DNA of 64,000 bases from Tetracentron sinense. Lineage: Eukaryota; Streptophyta; Magnoliopsida; Trochodendrales; Trochodendraceae. Location of the stretch: assembly GCA_015143295.1 (NCBI GenBank), contig CM026556.1, positions 22,878,547 to 22,942,546 on the forward strand. The letters run 5' to 3'. The notes beneath the pieces are model-generated. The model was not told the DNA's origin. It ran no database searches and worked only from the letters and a program-made list of their open reading frames with translations. This document shows positions 43,895 to 55,718 of this stretch, piece after piece. The translations under genes and the position numbers were made by a program. Position 1 is the stretch's first letter, and every line of letters starts with the position of its first letter.

Positions 43895-46201
43895 GAATGT
43901 CCAATCATGGTTCAAGTAACCAACATAATTTTAATGGGAATCTTCAAAGGAGAGTTGAGGTCCTAGTGGAGAAGTCTAGGAGTTTTTGTGAAGATGTGAT
44001 GAAAATTGCTCACAACTCTAGACAATGGCATGTTTATGACACACCTTATGCTAGATATAAAGGAGGTAACCGGGAAACCAAAATGCCCGACATAATTCTA
44101 GGACTCAATATTGGAAAATGAGGAACAGGAGGAAGAGGCAAAAGGTCTTACCTACCTCAACTAAAATGATTAGAGACCAAAGGGTCAATCAAACTGCTAA
44201 AACCGTTTGGGTGAGAAAGGAAGACCTGAAGGGCTTTACTTAGCCCGTGCCTGTCATAGCCTAGGGTGTGCTTGTATTGATGTATCTTGTCCTAGTGCTA
44301 TGCTACTTGTGTATACTAGTAGGTTTTTCTATTTTTTTTACTAGTTGATATTTGCTTTAGTTTGTTTTTCTGTTTTAGTTATTTTGAAAAATCCAAAAAC
44401 ATTGAAAAACCATAAAATCCAAAAATATTTTTGTTATGTTGCCCTTGTTTGACTTGCATGATCTTTATTCCTTGTGCGATCTTTATTTCTATTCTTATCT
44501 AAGGTTGAACATGAGTATGTTGCTGATTGAGGATAACCTTTATAGTCTCTTGGTTAGACTGAAAATTAGACCATTTTACCTTGAACAGTTAGAGACTTAT
44601 TTATGTGTGTATGCTTTACAAATTTCACATGCACTCTGACTGATTCTATTGAAAGGTCTATTTTCCAATCTGTAGGTGTTAGACTTATCCCAATAGTGTG
44701 ACCTTGGATGACCAATCTAGAATGACCATTTTGTTAGTCATCCCCATTTTGTGTATCCTCCATGAGCAAAAATTGCTGCAATGAAAAGGGCAACCTACTG
44801 GGTTAGTATGAATTCACTATTGGATGCAAACAGAATGAAATGGCTACCTAGGTGGATAGTAGGTATCTATCTGGGTCACTAGAGTGAAAGCCTCTGCTAC
44901 TAATAGCCAGGACTACCTACCCGGATAGTGTGAAAGCCATCATTGCATGAAAAGATATGTTCAGGCAAAGAACATCAAAAGAAATCTTGCAAATTTTGGA
45001 GGTAATTGACCAAAAAAAAAAGAAAAATATTTAGTCAAATAAAATGGAGCAAGGAGCACCAAAGTGTAAAATATCAGCATATTAGGATCTAACTAGGTTT
45101 GACTTCTAAGATTTATGTCTTTAGGAGTCCCCTTAGTGGCTAATGTCATATCCTTGGAAAGGGAAAGAAACTTTGATCTATTATCTAGTCAGTCTACCAC
45201 TACACACAAATACTTCACTTTTGAATTGTTCACTAAATGTGACTAAGTGAATTGGCTATGCTTTAGCATTCCGTGAGATTTAGTTAGACGTGTATCCTCA
45301 GTCGGACTAACTAATCATGTTCTTCATTGGATTTGTAATTTTAAATTACTACTGCTTGGAATGCTTTTGATGCATGTTTGTGTGGCACATGATACCTTTT
45401 TAGCATTAGTATTATGTGTTTCATTTTTGTTTGGCATGAGCCTTTCTAGCATAGGTGCCCTATTTTTGGTGGTGTCCTTGATCATAGGGAGAGAAGATCA
45501 AGTTGAGTTGTTGAGGGAGAGTTTGTGCTTTATATTTCTATTTTGTTCCTCGCTCTCTAAGTCCCCTCTTTGTCTGCACTTACTTGGTTGTACTGTGATT
45601 GCCCTGATATTTCTCATGTGTTACATTGATATATTCTTTGTAATATTGGCTTTATGACTACCTTTGACAATTGTGCCAAAAAGGAGGAGAATATTAGGTA
45701 CTATTTCCCAAGTTCAGTACATTCTTTGCAATACCTGTGTTTATGTATTTTCATATTCCATACATGCTTCACTGGGTATTTTGTTTATGAGCATGTGCAG
45801 GTATAGGGTTGTAGTAGACAGATTTTACTTGAAAAGAGCTTCAGTGTCTTTATTTAAGATGATATCTTTGGGCTCCATCGTCAGGGATAAACATCCCTCG
45901 ATTGTAAGCTTACCGGATCCAACTAGATAGGTGAAATTATTTTATTCTATTAAATAATGAATATGAATGTATATGCATCAATCAAAATCAAGCAATGAAT
46001 AAAAAATGGAATTCTACGCATGTTGCTAAGTTGGCAAACAAATGTCCGAGATTCGATGAATGATAGAAGTATAAGTTAGAATATGTGTAGATTAGTAAAA
46101 TTAGCAACATATAGATGTAATTAAAAGTTTCTGATATGGTTTCCCTTGTTCAGTTCAGATTTAGGTTTTGGCTCGAATGCTCCACAGCAGAGTCTCCAAG
46201 C
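43895..46201 (+). other. Rest of the copia-type piece and inner end of the nested element
   Basis: No protease, integrase or reverse transcriptase is detectable, so pol has been lost. GCCAAAAAGGAGGAGAAT at about 45673-45690 resembles a polypurine tract. A matching 3' LTR is not found. Open frames at 45361-45930 are AT-rich and hydrophobic without a known domain. The last 20 bp before 46202 belong to the outer element. Confidence 0.5.
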
Positions 46202-47812
46202 TGTAAACCCGGGATTTTAACCCCACTCTCGATTAGGATTAAACCCGAGGAGGAATAGCGCTAAAAATGCAGAAAAGAGAGAGTCGCTACCTATTTAGAT
46301 TGTGGGGGAAAATAGGATCCCTGAAAAGGTTGGATAAGGCTTTGGTCTGGAAATAGAGTTCAATGTAAGAATTTATTTGAGTTAGGGGAAGGTGTTACAC
46401 ACCCTTAAACTCCCATTCGGAAATGGTTATCTACTCCCTAATTCTGAATTAAAGTGGGGAAAACCATAAGAGAATCTTACATTTCATCTATATGCTTGAT
46501 AGATATTATATGAACAATAATGTACATGTTGAAATAAGCATGGACAAGACAGAGGCTCTATCCGGGGTGAGCTGAACCCGATCAGGGTTGCCTATATATC
46601 CACTATTAGTGGAATCGAGTCACACGTAGTTCCAGAGGGTAGTTGATGGTTTGATTTGTTGAGTGTTTTGATAGTGGGTGTTTGAAATGCTAGGATTTGT
46701 CTTTGGATGTTAGGATGTTTTTGAATGGTTTATGCTCATATTGAGGAGCGTTTGGGCCTTTTAAGCTCTTACCGAGGAGTATCTGGACAGTTTTAGCTCA
46801 TGTTAAGGAGCATTGGGTAGGGTTAGGGTCTGATAGGATTTGAACAAGGGTTTGAAAAGAGATTCGGACAGAGGTTCGACTAGGTGGGTAGGGCTTAAAC
46901 CAGGGTTTGAATACAGGTTCGGACAGAGGTTCGGTTAAGGTAAGTTAGATTTAAATCGAAGTTCGGGCAAAAGTTCGATTGGGTTGGTAGGGTTTGAACC
47001 AGGGTTTGAACCGAGGTTCGGACAGAGGTTCGACTAAGTAAGTTGGGTTTGAATCGAGGTTCAGACAAAGGTTTGACAGGGTAGGCTAAGTTTGAACCAA
47101 AGTTCGGGCAGAGGATCAACAGGGTAGGTTAAGCAAGCAGTCTAAGTATTTAAAAGCAATAAAGAAATTTAAAGAACTAATAAAAGACTGAAAAAAAGAC
47201 AGTTTGGTGAGATTTTACCGTCCGGAAAACCCAAAATTGTCTCTGAAATAAGTGCTCCCAGGAATGATTCTTCGAAATCAAACTCCCGGGATTGCCAAAT
47301 GCTAAAGAAAGATTTTTAAAAGAGGAGAGAGAAGAGAGGAAGTGGAAATGAATGAAAATGAAGGAGAGGGGGTGGGGTATTCATAAGAAGCAAAAAACAG
47401 GGGGCGCTACTTGTAGTAGCGCCTATGTGGATAAAATCCCTGAAAAGAAAGGCGGTGGGGAATAGTAGGGCGTCAAAGAGGGTGCAAACAGGGTGGGCGC
47501 TACTTGAAGTAGAGCCCTCCTTTAGATTTTTTAAATATCGTGCATGGGAGGTCGGTAAGGTGGCCAGGGGCATTTTTGTCATTTTTCCGCTTGATACCCT
47601 ATTTGATCCCAAAACAGTCGAAATTGAACCGATAAAATCCTAAAAAATATTTAAGATGAAATATGAACTTTTCAGTAATTTTCAGAGGTATTTTGGTCAT
47701 TTTACACCTCAGGGGCGTTTTTGAAAATCGAAGCACATGGAAAAGGGGTTTTAAAAAAGGGTTTTTAATGGTGTGCAAAGAGACTAGGGGGTACAAAATT
47801 GGGGTGTTTATA
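46202..47812 (+). repeat. 3' LTR of nested element
   Basis: 1611 bp starting TGTAAACCCGGGATTTTAA and ending GGGGTGTTTATA. Its terminal CA has become TA. Followed directly by the GTATT target duplication. Confidence 0.9.
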
Positions 47813-48296
47813 GTATTCTTTTAAGTACTTGCATGTGATATTATTGTTATTATAGCATTGTTAGCTAGCGGTTTGTACACACTGAGTATTCCATGCTCAG
47901 CTGTACATTTTATGTCGGTAGGTCAGTTTGACATTTGTAATCCCAGTCTGTGGGTCGAGGAGGACTACGGTGAGGAGGAGCCGATAGAGGCTCAGTCAGA
48001 AGAGGATAGGAACCTTGACAGGTGGCCTATTCCTGGATATTATTGAGAGTGGGTGAGGGAGATATTACATTTGTATTTTGATGAGTGGCATGTCCACTCT
48101 CGTTTTGGTTTATTTATTGTACAAACTTGGAATACAGCCATATGTATAAAAGAAAATTTTAAGTTTACGCTTCTGCACTATTCTATGTTTCCACTATGTT
48201 ATGCCTTTGGTATTTTTACAGGAAGGTTTAGTATCGGATATGACACATCATGAGCCAAAGTATCCCTAAATCCTAAGGGTATTTTGGGTCGCGACA
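47813..48296 (+). mobile_element. 5' LTR of gypsy element B, right piece
   Basis: Resumes LTR B after the nested element. It contains GCGGTTTGTACACACTGAGT and ends TTTTGGGTCGCGACA, matching 55233-55718 almost base for base. Confidence 0.85.
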
Positions 48297-48300
48297 GAGG

Positions 48301-48318
48301 TGGTATCAAAGCCAAGGC
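48301..48318 (+). promoter_or_regulatory. Primer binding site of element B
   Basis: TGGTATCAAAGCCAAGGC, a few bases after the LTR end; matches the initiator methionine tRNA type site with one change. Confidence 0.8.
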
Positions 48319-48751
48319 ATTAGGTTCACTAGGGCTAGGTTGTTCTCTGGGTTGAACTTAGAACTCAGATGAATTCCAAAGTTTATGTATGATACCAGAG
48401 TGGGTATCATATCAGAGCTAAGGCATTAAGTCCCTAAAGCTAAAATGTTCTTTGAGTTGAATTTAAAACTCAGGTGAATTCAAAATGATAGGTATGATAC
48501 CAGAATTGGTATCTGCATTAGGTTCTCTGAGGTCACTTAGAGTCCGATACCATGATGAAAACAAGGCATTAGGATGAGAAATGAGTTGTATTCCAAGTAT
48601 AGACTAATCATTTAGTCTTAGTCCATAACCGGTTGAAACTAAACCAATCTTGTGTCTTAGCAAGCTAACCTTAAGTATGTTCTTATGTTATGAGTGGTAT
48701 GCATTAATGTATGCTTTATGTTTTATAAACATTTTTGCTCAATGAATTATT

Positions 48752-50080
48752 ATGTTCGGTAAAGTTTGGTTTCTACTACTGTTCTCAGGATTTATCATGA
48801 GACATTGCAGTCGGGGTTGCGGTTACCAGACTAGGAGTAACAGTAATGGAGGAGACCCTCTATCGGGTGATGATCAACTCGACATATCTCAGCTGCTAAA
48901 TACTATGGTCAAGACCATAACCATGCTAGTAGCCAGATAGCCCACTGCTGCTACTGCATTGGTGCATCCACCTCTTACACATCATACTTCGGGTCTCGAG
49001 GCGTTCCGAAGGCTCCATCCTCTTACCTTCTATGGGACTTTAGACCTCATGGTTGCAGAGACGTGGATTATGCAACTCAAGAAGATCTTCCTTGCTCTTC
49101 ACTACACAGATGAGTAGAAAGTAGACTGGGCTGCCTTCATTATGGAAAGGGAAGCTGATCATTGGTGGAGAGCCGCACTGAGGTAGAGAGACACTGCCAG
49201 GACAGGAGGGCATGGTCTTGGAGAGAGTTCGTTGATGCCTTCTATGGGCAGTATTTCTCCAAGATTGTCAGACAGCAGAAAGAGATGAAGTTCATGTCTC
49301 TGGTACAAGGAGAGATAAGCGTGGCTGAGTATGAGGCCAAGTTTGTTGAGTTGTCACGATTCGCACCACACCTGATCACGACAGAGGAGATGCGAGTCAG
49401 GAAGTTTGAGAACGGGCTGAAAGCCTTTATTAAGGATCGAGACTCTATACTCCTGGTGGAGTCTTGGAGGGAGATTGTGGGGAAAGCAAAGATCGCCGAG
49501 AGGAATTCAAAGGAGTTTCTGAGGAGGAGAAAGAGCAGCTTCGGGAGAGTTATGTATAGGGGTCAGTCCAGTGGCTCAGCACAACCGGAGAAGAGGGCCA
49601 GGACTTCCCCATATCCAGATCCTAGACCTACGCAGACACAGAGGCCTCCTTTTGCACCACTAGTGCCTCGTCCAACTACTTCACAAGCACCTCACCCGAC
49701 TTTTTCTTAGGGCACCAGATATGTGCCATCTGCATCCTCATTATCTTTTGAGGAGTGTGATTATTATGGCTGGATGCACTCAACTGGAGAGTGTCAGAGA
49801 GCATTGGTTGGGTGCTTCCATTGTGGCGAGTAGGGCCACATGATTAGAGATTACCCACGTCGACAATCGTGGGTCCAGCCTCAGGGGAGCAGACCCCCAA
49901 TTCGTTAGACTGCTCAACAGGGTTCTTCACAAGCTTCTACCTCTAGACCCTCATGACCCACATTGCCTATACCACCACCTTATAAGATGAATCAGGGCTG
50001 GGCCTTGACTGAAAGACACGCACAAGCATCTGACGATGTTGTGCAAGGTATGCTAAAGCTGAAAATTCTCTAAGCTATAA
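48752..50080 (+). pseudogene. Gypsy element B gag, broken
   Basis: Pieces in two frames give GLEAFRRLHPLTFYGTLDLM, ADHWWRAALR, then WSWREFVDAFYGQYFSKIVR followed by EMRVRKFENGLK, which is the Retrotrans_gag core. The zinc knuckle reads CFHCGE, a stop, then GHMIRDYP, so both a stop (TAG) and loss of the last Cys damage it. Several stops are TAG where glutamine is expected. Confidence 0.85.
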
Positions 50081-50189
50081 ACTATTCTTTTAGATACTAT
50101 GTTTGCTTATGTGTATAACATTATACCTATACTCGATGTATGTCATTCCTGAAATTTATTGAAGTGAGTTAATTATGACACACATGCGT

Positions 50190-50606
50190 TTTATTAGTGA
50201 ACGAGTGTTTAGCTCGTGTGTTGATCGACATGGGATCGACACATTCCTTTGTGTCACCTAGCTTCGTCAAAGGTTTCTCTTCTAAGCCGAGTCGTCTACG
50301 TCATGAATTGACTATTTTGACTCCGCTGGCAAGTCAGTTGATACAGACTGAGGATATCAGGATTGTATAGTCCAAGTTGGGCAGCATGAGTTGTCGATCG
50401 ATCTGATCATTCTTGAGTTCCAAGACCTAGACTTTGATGTTATTCTCGGGATGGATTGGCTAGCCGCACACCACGGGCACGTAGCTTACTTTGAAAAGAT
50501 GGTAAATTTTAAGTCAGAGGGTGTCAAACCATTCCATTTCCGTGGACTACGGAGGAGAGATATCGCTTGCCTAATGGCTCTAAGTCTTTCAAATCCGGAG
50601 GCATAA
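50190..50606 (+). pseudogene. Gypsy element B protease region
   Basis: The aspartic protease active site reads ARVLIDMGSTHSFVSP; the family has DTGA/S, so Thr is changed to Met. It continues to the conserved LDFDVILGMDWLAAHHGHV. Stops and a frame change lie between. Confidence 0.8.
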
Positions 50607-50627
50607 GACTCCTCAGCCATTCCAGTC

Positions 50628-52082
50628 GTGAGTGAGTACATGGACTTGTTTCTCGAGGATTTTCCTGGATTACCTCTAGAAAGAAAGATTGAGTTTACGA
50701 TAGAGCTTACTCCTGGCACTACTACAATTTCTAGGGCTCCATATAGGATGGCTCCAATAGAGCTTAAGGAGTTGAAAGAGCAGATCGAAGAGTTACAACA
50801 ACGTGGTTTTATTCGACCAAGTGTGTCACCGTGGGGAGCCCCAGTGCTCTTCGTGAAGAAGAAGAATGGGTCGATGAGGATATGTATTGACTATAGGTAG
50901 TTGAACAAGGTTACGACCAAGAATCATTATCCATTGCCTCGGATAGATGACTTGTTTGACCAACTGAAAGGAGCAAGGTTCTTCTCCAAGATTAATCTTC
51001 AATCGGATTATCATCAGTTGAAGATCAAGGCTAAAGACATTTCCAAAACTACCTTTAGGACTCGGTATGGGCACTACGAGTTCCTAGTTATGTCTTTCGG
51101 TTTGACGAACGCACCGGCTGCTTTTATGGATTTGATGAATTGGGTGTTCAGACCTTTCCTCGATCGGTGTGTCATTATTTTTGTCGACGACATCTTGGTG
51201 TATTCCAAAACATGGGAGGATCATGATCAAGACCTTCATCTTATATTTGAGACTCTTCGTGAGCATAGAATGTATGCCAAGTTGAGTAAATGCAAATTTT
51301 GGTTGGAGAAAGTGACGTTCCTTGGTCACGTGGTATCAGTCGAGGACATTTCAGTGGATCCAACAAAGATAGAGGCAGTGATTAGATGGGAGAGATCTAG
51401 GAGTGTTACCGAGAAACGTAGTTTCCTTGGTTTGGCAGGCTACTATAGGAGATTCGTAGAGGGATTCTCCAGCTTAGCGGCACCACTTACGTACCTCACG
51501 AGGAAAAATGTCAAATTTGTGTGGAGTGATAAGTGTGAAAATAGCTTCATGAAGTTGAGGAAGCGGCTCACTACGGCTCCCATTCTTACAGTGCCATCTG
51601 GGAGTGAAAGTTTTGTTAGTGATGCCTCGCACGTTAGGCTAGGATGTGATCTGGTGCAGCGCGGGAAAGTCATTGCCTATTCGCACGAAAAGAACTATCC
51701 TATGCACGACTTAGAGCTTGTCGCAATGGTGTTTGCATTGAAGATTTAATTGTACTACCTTTATAGGGAACAGTTTGATGTGTTCACAGATCACAAGAGC
51801 TTAAAATATCTGTTTTCCCAAAAGGAGTTGAACGTGAGGTAGCGGTAATTGGTGAAGTACATGAAAGACTTTGAGTGTTTCATCCAATACAACCCGGGTA
51901 AGTCAAACGTGGTGGTAGATGCTCTAAGCAGGAAGCCTCCTGGACTTGTAGTCCATATGATGGTTCGCGAGTGGAAGATGTTGGAGGTCATGGCGAACCT
52001 CGATACCAGTTTCAGCATTCCCAACTTTGGGTCACTGATGGCTAATCTTACGATCAGGCCTTATATCCAGGTTTGGATCTAA
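50628..52082 (+). pseudogene. Gypsy element B reverse transcriptase and RNase H
   Basis: Starts [14 protein letters not shown] and contains [20 protein letters not shown], the RMCVDYR equivalent RICIDYR followed by a TAG in place of Gln, then [36 protein letters not shown] and the catalytic FVDDIL. The RNase H segment has [17 protein letters not shown] (one residue missing at the first Asp region), [16 protein letters not shown], a stop, then VFTDHKSLKYLF and NVVVDALSRK. The motif order RT then RNase H then integrase is that of Ty3/gypsy. Stops at about 50898, 51748, 51841 and 51847 break the frame. Confidence 0.9.
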
Positions 52083-52094
52083 GAGTTCCAGGGT

Positions 52095-53464
52095 TTGGAT
52101 GCAGAACTAATTGCCTACAGAGATAAGACAGTTAGCAATGAGAGTGATGAATTCTCTTTGAATGGTGATGGAGCTATCATATTTAGGGGAATGTTATGTG
52201 TTCTTGTAGATGCAGAGTTGAGAAGCGAGATCTTAGATGAAGCTCACCGGTCCAAGTACACTATGCATCCTAGAGGTACGAAGATGTACCAGAACCTGAA
52301 GAGGCACTATTGGTGGCGGAAGATGAAAGGGAGGTTGCAGAGTATGTGTTGATATACTTAGTGTGCCAACAGGTGAAGACCGAGCATATGAGACCAGCAG
52401 GTCTTTTGCAATCCCTTCTAATTCCTGAGTGGAAATGGGAGAATATCTCTATGGATTTCATTGTTGGGTTACCAAGGTCGGTGATGAACTCTAATGCCAT
52501 CTGGGTGGTGGTTGACTGTTTGACGAAGTCCGACCATTTCTTGCCTTATCAGACTACGTTCAACATGAACCAGCTTTTTGCACTGTACATCAAAGAAATG
52601 GTTCGGTTGCATGGGATGCCAGTGAGTATTGTTTCAGACAAGGGTCCAAGATTCACTTCTAGGTTCTGGAGAATCTTCTAGAGTGCTATGGGTTCATATT
52701 TGGACTTTAGTACCACCTTTCATCCTTAGATAGATGGGCAGACCGAGAGAGTGAACTAGATTATAGAGGACATGCTCTGAACTTGCATGTTGGACTTCAA
52801 AGGTAGTTGGAAGGATCATTTGCCGTTGGTGGAGTTCGCCTACAATAACAGTTATCAAGTGAGCATCCAAATGACACCTTTCGAGATCTTGTATGGGCGA
52901 AGTTGCAGGTCTCCTCTATACTAGGATGAAGTTGGAGAGAGAAAAATATTGGGTCCCGAGTTGATTGAGCAGACCGCCGATAGGGTCAAAATCATCAGGG
53001 AGAGGTTGAAGACGGCTCAGTATAGGCAGAAGAGCTATGCTGACACCCATAAATGAGATCTTGAGTTTAGTGTTGGCGATTTGGTGTTTGTTAAGGTTTC
53101 ACCAACAAAGGGTGTTATGAGATTTGACCAAAAGGGCAAGCTCAGCCCGAGGTATGTGGGTCCATTTGAGATCATCACCCAAGTTGGTGAAGTTGCTTAT
53201 CGGGTTGCTCTACCCACTCACATGGCAGCTGTTCACAACGTGTTCCATGTGTCCATGCTCCGGAAGTACATCCTGGATCCTTCCAATGTCATAGACCTAG
53301 ATCCATTAGAAATCCGTGAGGATCTCACCTTGGTAGAACAACCAATTCAGATTTTGGACCGTAGAGATCAAGTTTTTTGCGCAATAAGACGATTTCCTTG
53401 GTTCTTATTCGATGACAACATCATGCTAGAGAAGAAGCCACGTGGGAGCGCAAGGTTGAAGTAA
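52095..53464 (+). pseudogene. Gypsy element B integrase and C-terminal domain
   Basis: The H2C2 region survives partly (RSKYTMHPRGTKMYQNLKRH, then VCQQVKTEH after a frame change). The catalytic core shows ENISMDFIVGLPR, VSDKGPRFTSRFWRIF, a stop, then a degraded GQTERVN, a stop, and IIEDML, and EFAYNNSYQ. The tail has [30 protein letters not shown] and [12 protein letters not shown]. The final chromodomain-like part is garbled at [12 protein letters not shown] compared with EEATWERE in element A. The element is most likely a chromovirus. Confidence 0.88.
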
Positions 53465-53545
53465 AAGAAAAGTACCCTCACTTGTTTGTTTAGTTTATCT
53501 CATGTATTTTGTGGTTCGTTCTAATTTCGATGTCAAAATTTCTCT

Positions 53546-53555
53546 AGGGGGAGGA
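53546..53555 (+). promoter_or_regulatory. Polypurine tract of element B
   Basis: AGGGGGAGGA directly before the 3' LTR. Confidence 0.8.
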
Positions 53556-54068
53556 TGTAGAGCCCTGAAACTCAATTACCTAGTTGGTGAAAAGTATCTG
53601 TGAATAGTGATTTTGGTAAAAAAAAAAAAAAGGTCTTCTATGTGTTTTGGTGTATGAATTATGAATAAAAGGAGTTGTAACCAAAAATATATATGTATAT
53701 AGGTGTTAAGCGAAGGAAAAAGAGTGGAAGCACTCTTAGTAAATTAATGGAAGAGTGGAATCACTCTAAGTGTGAAAAATGAGCAAAAACAAGAGAAATT
53801 GTCAAGTTCTGCAAAGGCCGGTCGACTGCCCCTCAAGGCCGGTCAACCGGCTGTCTCGAAAAGGCCCAAAATGGGATAATAGTGACTTGGGATTCAAGGC
53901 CGGTTGACCCTGTATGGTTTGTGGCCCAAAAATTGGCCATAATGTTTTTGTTAGCCTAGTCGGTCGACCGCCCCTCCAAGCCGGTCGATCGGCCCCTGTA
54001 ATTTTTTCCTGTTTGGTCTTTTAAACCATTTCATTAAGGTATGTTGGTCTTTTGGCCACCCCTTTGCC

Positions 54069-54076
54069 TATATATA
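54069..54076 (+). promoter_or_regulatory. TATA box in LTR B
   Basis: TATATATA about 513 bp into the LTR, at the position equivalent to the TATAAATAG of LTR A; both are followed by AATTCGTG. Confidence 0.55.
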
Positions 54077-54899
54077 CCTAATTTCGTGTGTTAGGGTTTC
54101 ATGAACCCTCAAGGCATAGTTTTGAGAGAATTGAGAGAGTTTAGAGAGGGAGAAAGGGGAGAAGCTAGGGTTTCTTTTGGGTGATCAAGGTGGAGCTTGA
54201 GTTTCCTTCTTCAAGCTTGGATCCTTCCTTAGAGCTTGGATCTCATATTCTTAACCCTTCTCAAGCCTTTTTCTTCAATTCTAAAGGTAGGTACCTTCTA
54301 CTACCTAGCTTTGTTATGATACAAATATTGAAAAAAGGAATAAATGTATGATTTTTGAATAGAAATTGTAACTACACTCTACTAACTAGTTTGTTTTAAT
54401 TTCATAAGCAAATTTATCTATTCTCTAATCTTACTATGACTTAACCTAGAAATAAGGGTTTAAAATTGGGGGATTTCTCAAGGTCAATGATAAATCTATT
54501 TTTGGTCATTATCTTTAAAGAAAATGTGATCTGGGTATGACGTTAATGAAATAGGTTTAATGGCCAAGATTATTGTGATTTAATGTCATGAATGAAGATG
54601 TTTCATGTTTTTAGAATTTTTCTACGTATACTATGATGTGAATATGTCTTGCATGAACATGTAGGAAATGTTTAAGGTTTCCTAAGTATATTGTGAGGCT
54701 CACAAGCAATCCACGCACTCTATGTTTTACATGACCGAGGTTTCTCATAAGCATGGTACTTCAAGAATAATAAAATGTTTTCAAAGGAAAATTCATAAGA
54801 AGAAGTATAAGTTCATAAGCATTGACAAGGCCAAACTTTGGGTTGATATTTCTAAGATTGGTTACCTCATGCTCACAAGGATCATGTCTAAGATCTTGC

Positions 54900-55150
54900 A
54901 TAAGCTCCAAGGATTATAAGTCTCGCAAGGCTTCTAAGAACTCACAAGAAAGGCATAAGTCTAAGATTAGTTACAAGGCTCATAAGTGCTCACAAGCTTC
55001 ACGGATCATGTCTAAGATCGTTTCACGAGTCTCCAAGGATAACAAGGCTCATAAGTTTATATGGAATTCACAAGAACTCATAAAAAACTCACAAGAACTC
55101 ATAAGGCTCATAAGAACTCATAAGGAACTCATAAGAACTCATAAGGCTTA
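54900..55150. repeat. AACTCATAAG-type short repeats in LTR B
   Basis: Irregular tandem words AACTCATAAG, AACTCACAAG and GGCTCATAAG with about 10-bp spacing. The 5' LTR counterpart is at about 37790-38035, with a different number of words. Confidence 0.8.
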
Positions 55151-55718
55151 TACAAGATGTTTTGTTTTCCACGAAAGATGAGATTTGACGAATGGTTTTC
55201 TATGATGGGTGTTAAGCATGAATTTATAAATTGTATTCTTTTAAATACTATCATGTGATATTATTGTTATTATAACATTGTTAGCTAGCGGTTTGTACAC
55301 GCTGAGTATTTCATGCTCAGTCGTACATTTTATGTCTGCAAGTCAGTTTGACATTTGCAATCCTAGTCTGTGGGTCGAGGAGGACTACGGTGAGGAGGAG
55401 CCGATAGAGGCTCAGTCAGAAGAGAATAGGAACTTTGACAGGTGGCCTTATTCTGGATATTATTGAGAGTTAGTGATGGAGAGATTACATTTGTATTTTG
55501 GTGAGTAGGCATGCCCACTCTCGTTTTGGTTTATTTATTGTACAAACTTGAAATACAGTCATATATATAAAAGAAAATTTTAAGTTTACGCTTCCGCACT
55601 ATTCTTTGTTTCTGCTATGTTATGCATTGGGTATTTTTATAGGAAGGTTTGGTATCGGATATGGCACATCAGAAGCCAAAGTATCCCTAACTCCTAAGGG
55701 ATATTTTGGGTCACTACA

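Larger units (their letters stand above)
38123..47812 (+). mobile_element. 9.69-kb nested non-autonomous LTR element (LARD-like)
   Basis: A complete element with two LTRs (38123-39751 and 46202-47812), flanked by GTATT at 38118-38122 and 47813-47817. The 3' LTR of B at 55233-55237 shows the uninterrupted target with one GTATT. The sequence before the 3' LTR (CAGCAGAGTCTCCAAGC) and the GAGTCGCCACC inside the LTR recall plant Tat/Ogre-type elements. That lineage is inferred. There is no gag-pol of its own. The interior has a hairpin-rich repeat region (40060-41755) and a copia-type piece (41756 to about 45930). Confidence 0.85.
53556..55718 (+). mobile_element. 3' LTR of gypsy element B
   Basis: 2163 bp from TGTAGAGCCCTG to GGGTCACTACA. 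It holds GGTCGAC-type palindromes at about 53815-53995, a TATA run at 54069, and AACTCATAAG/CTCACAAG words at about 54900-55150. It serves as the full-length reference for the split, truncated 5' LTR. Confidence 0.9.

Noticed and set aside
45361..45930. Two hydrophobic open frames that could be a membrane protein
   Set aside because: They lie between a copia gag and a polypurine-like tract; hydrophobicity comes from T-rich codons and no start context or domain supports a gene.
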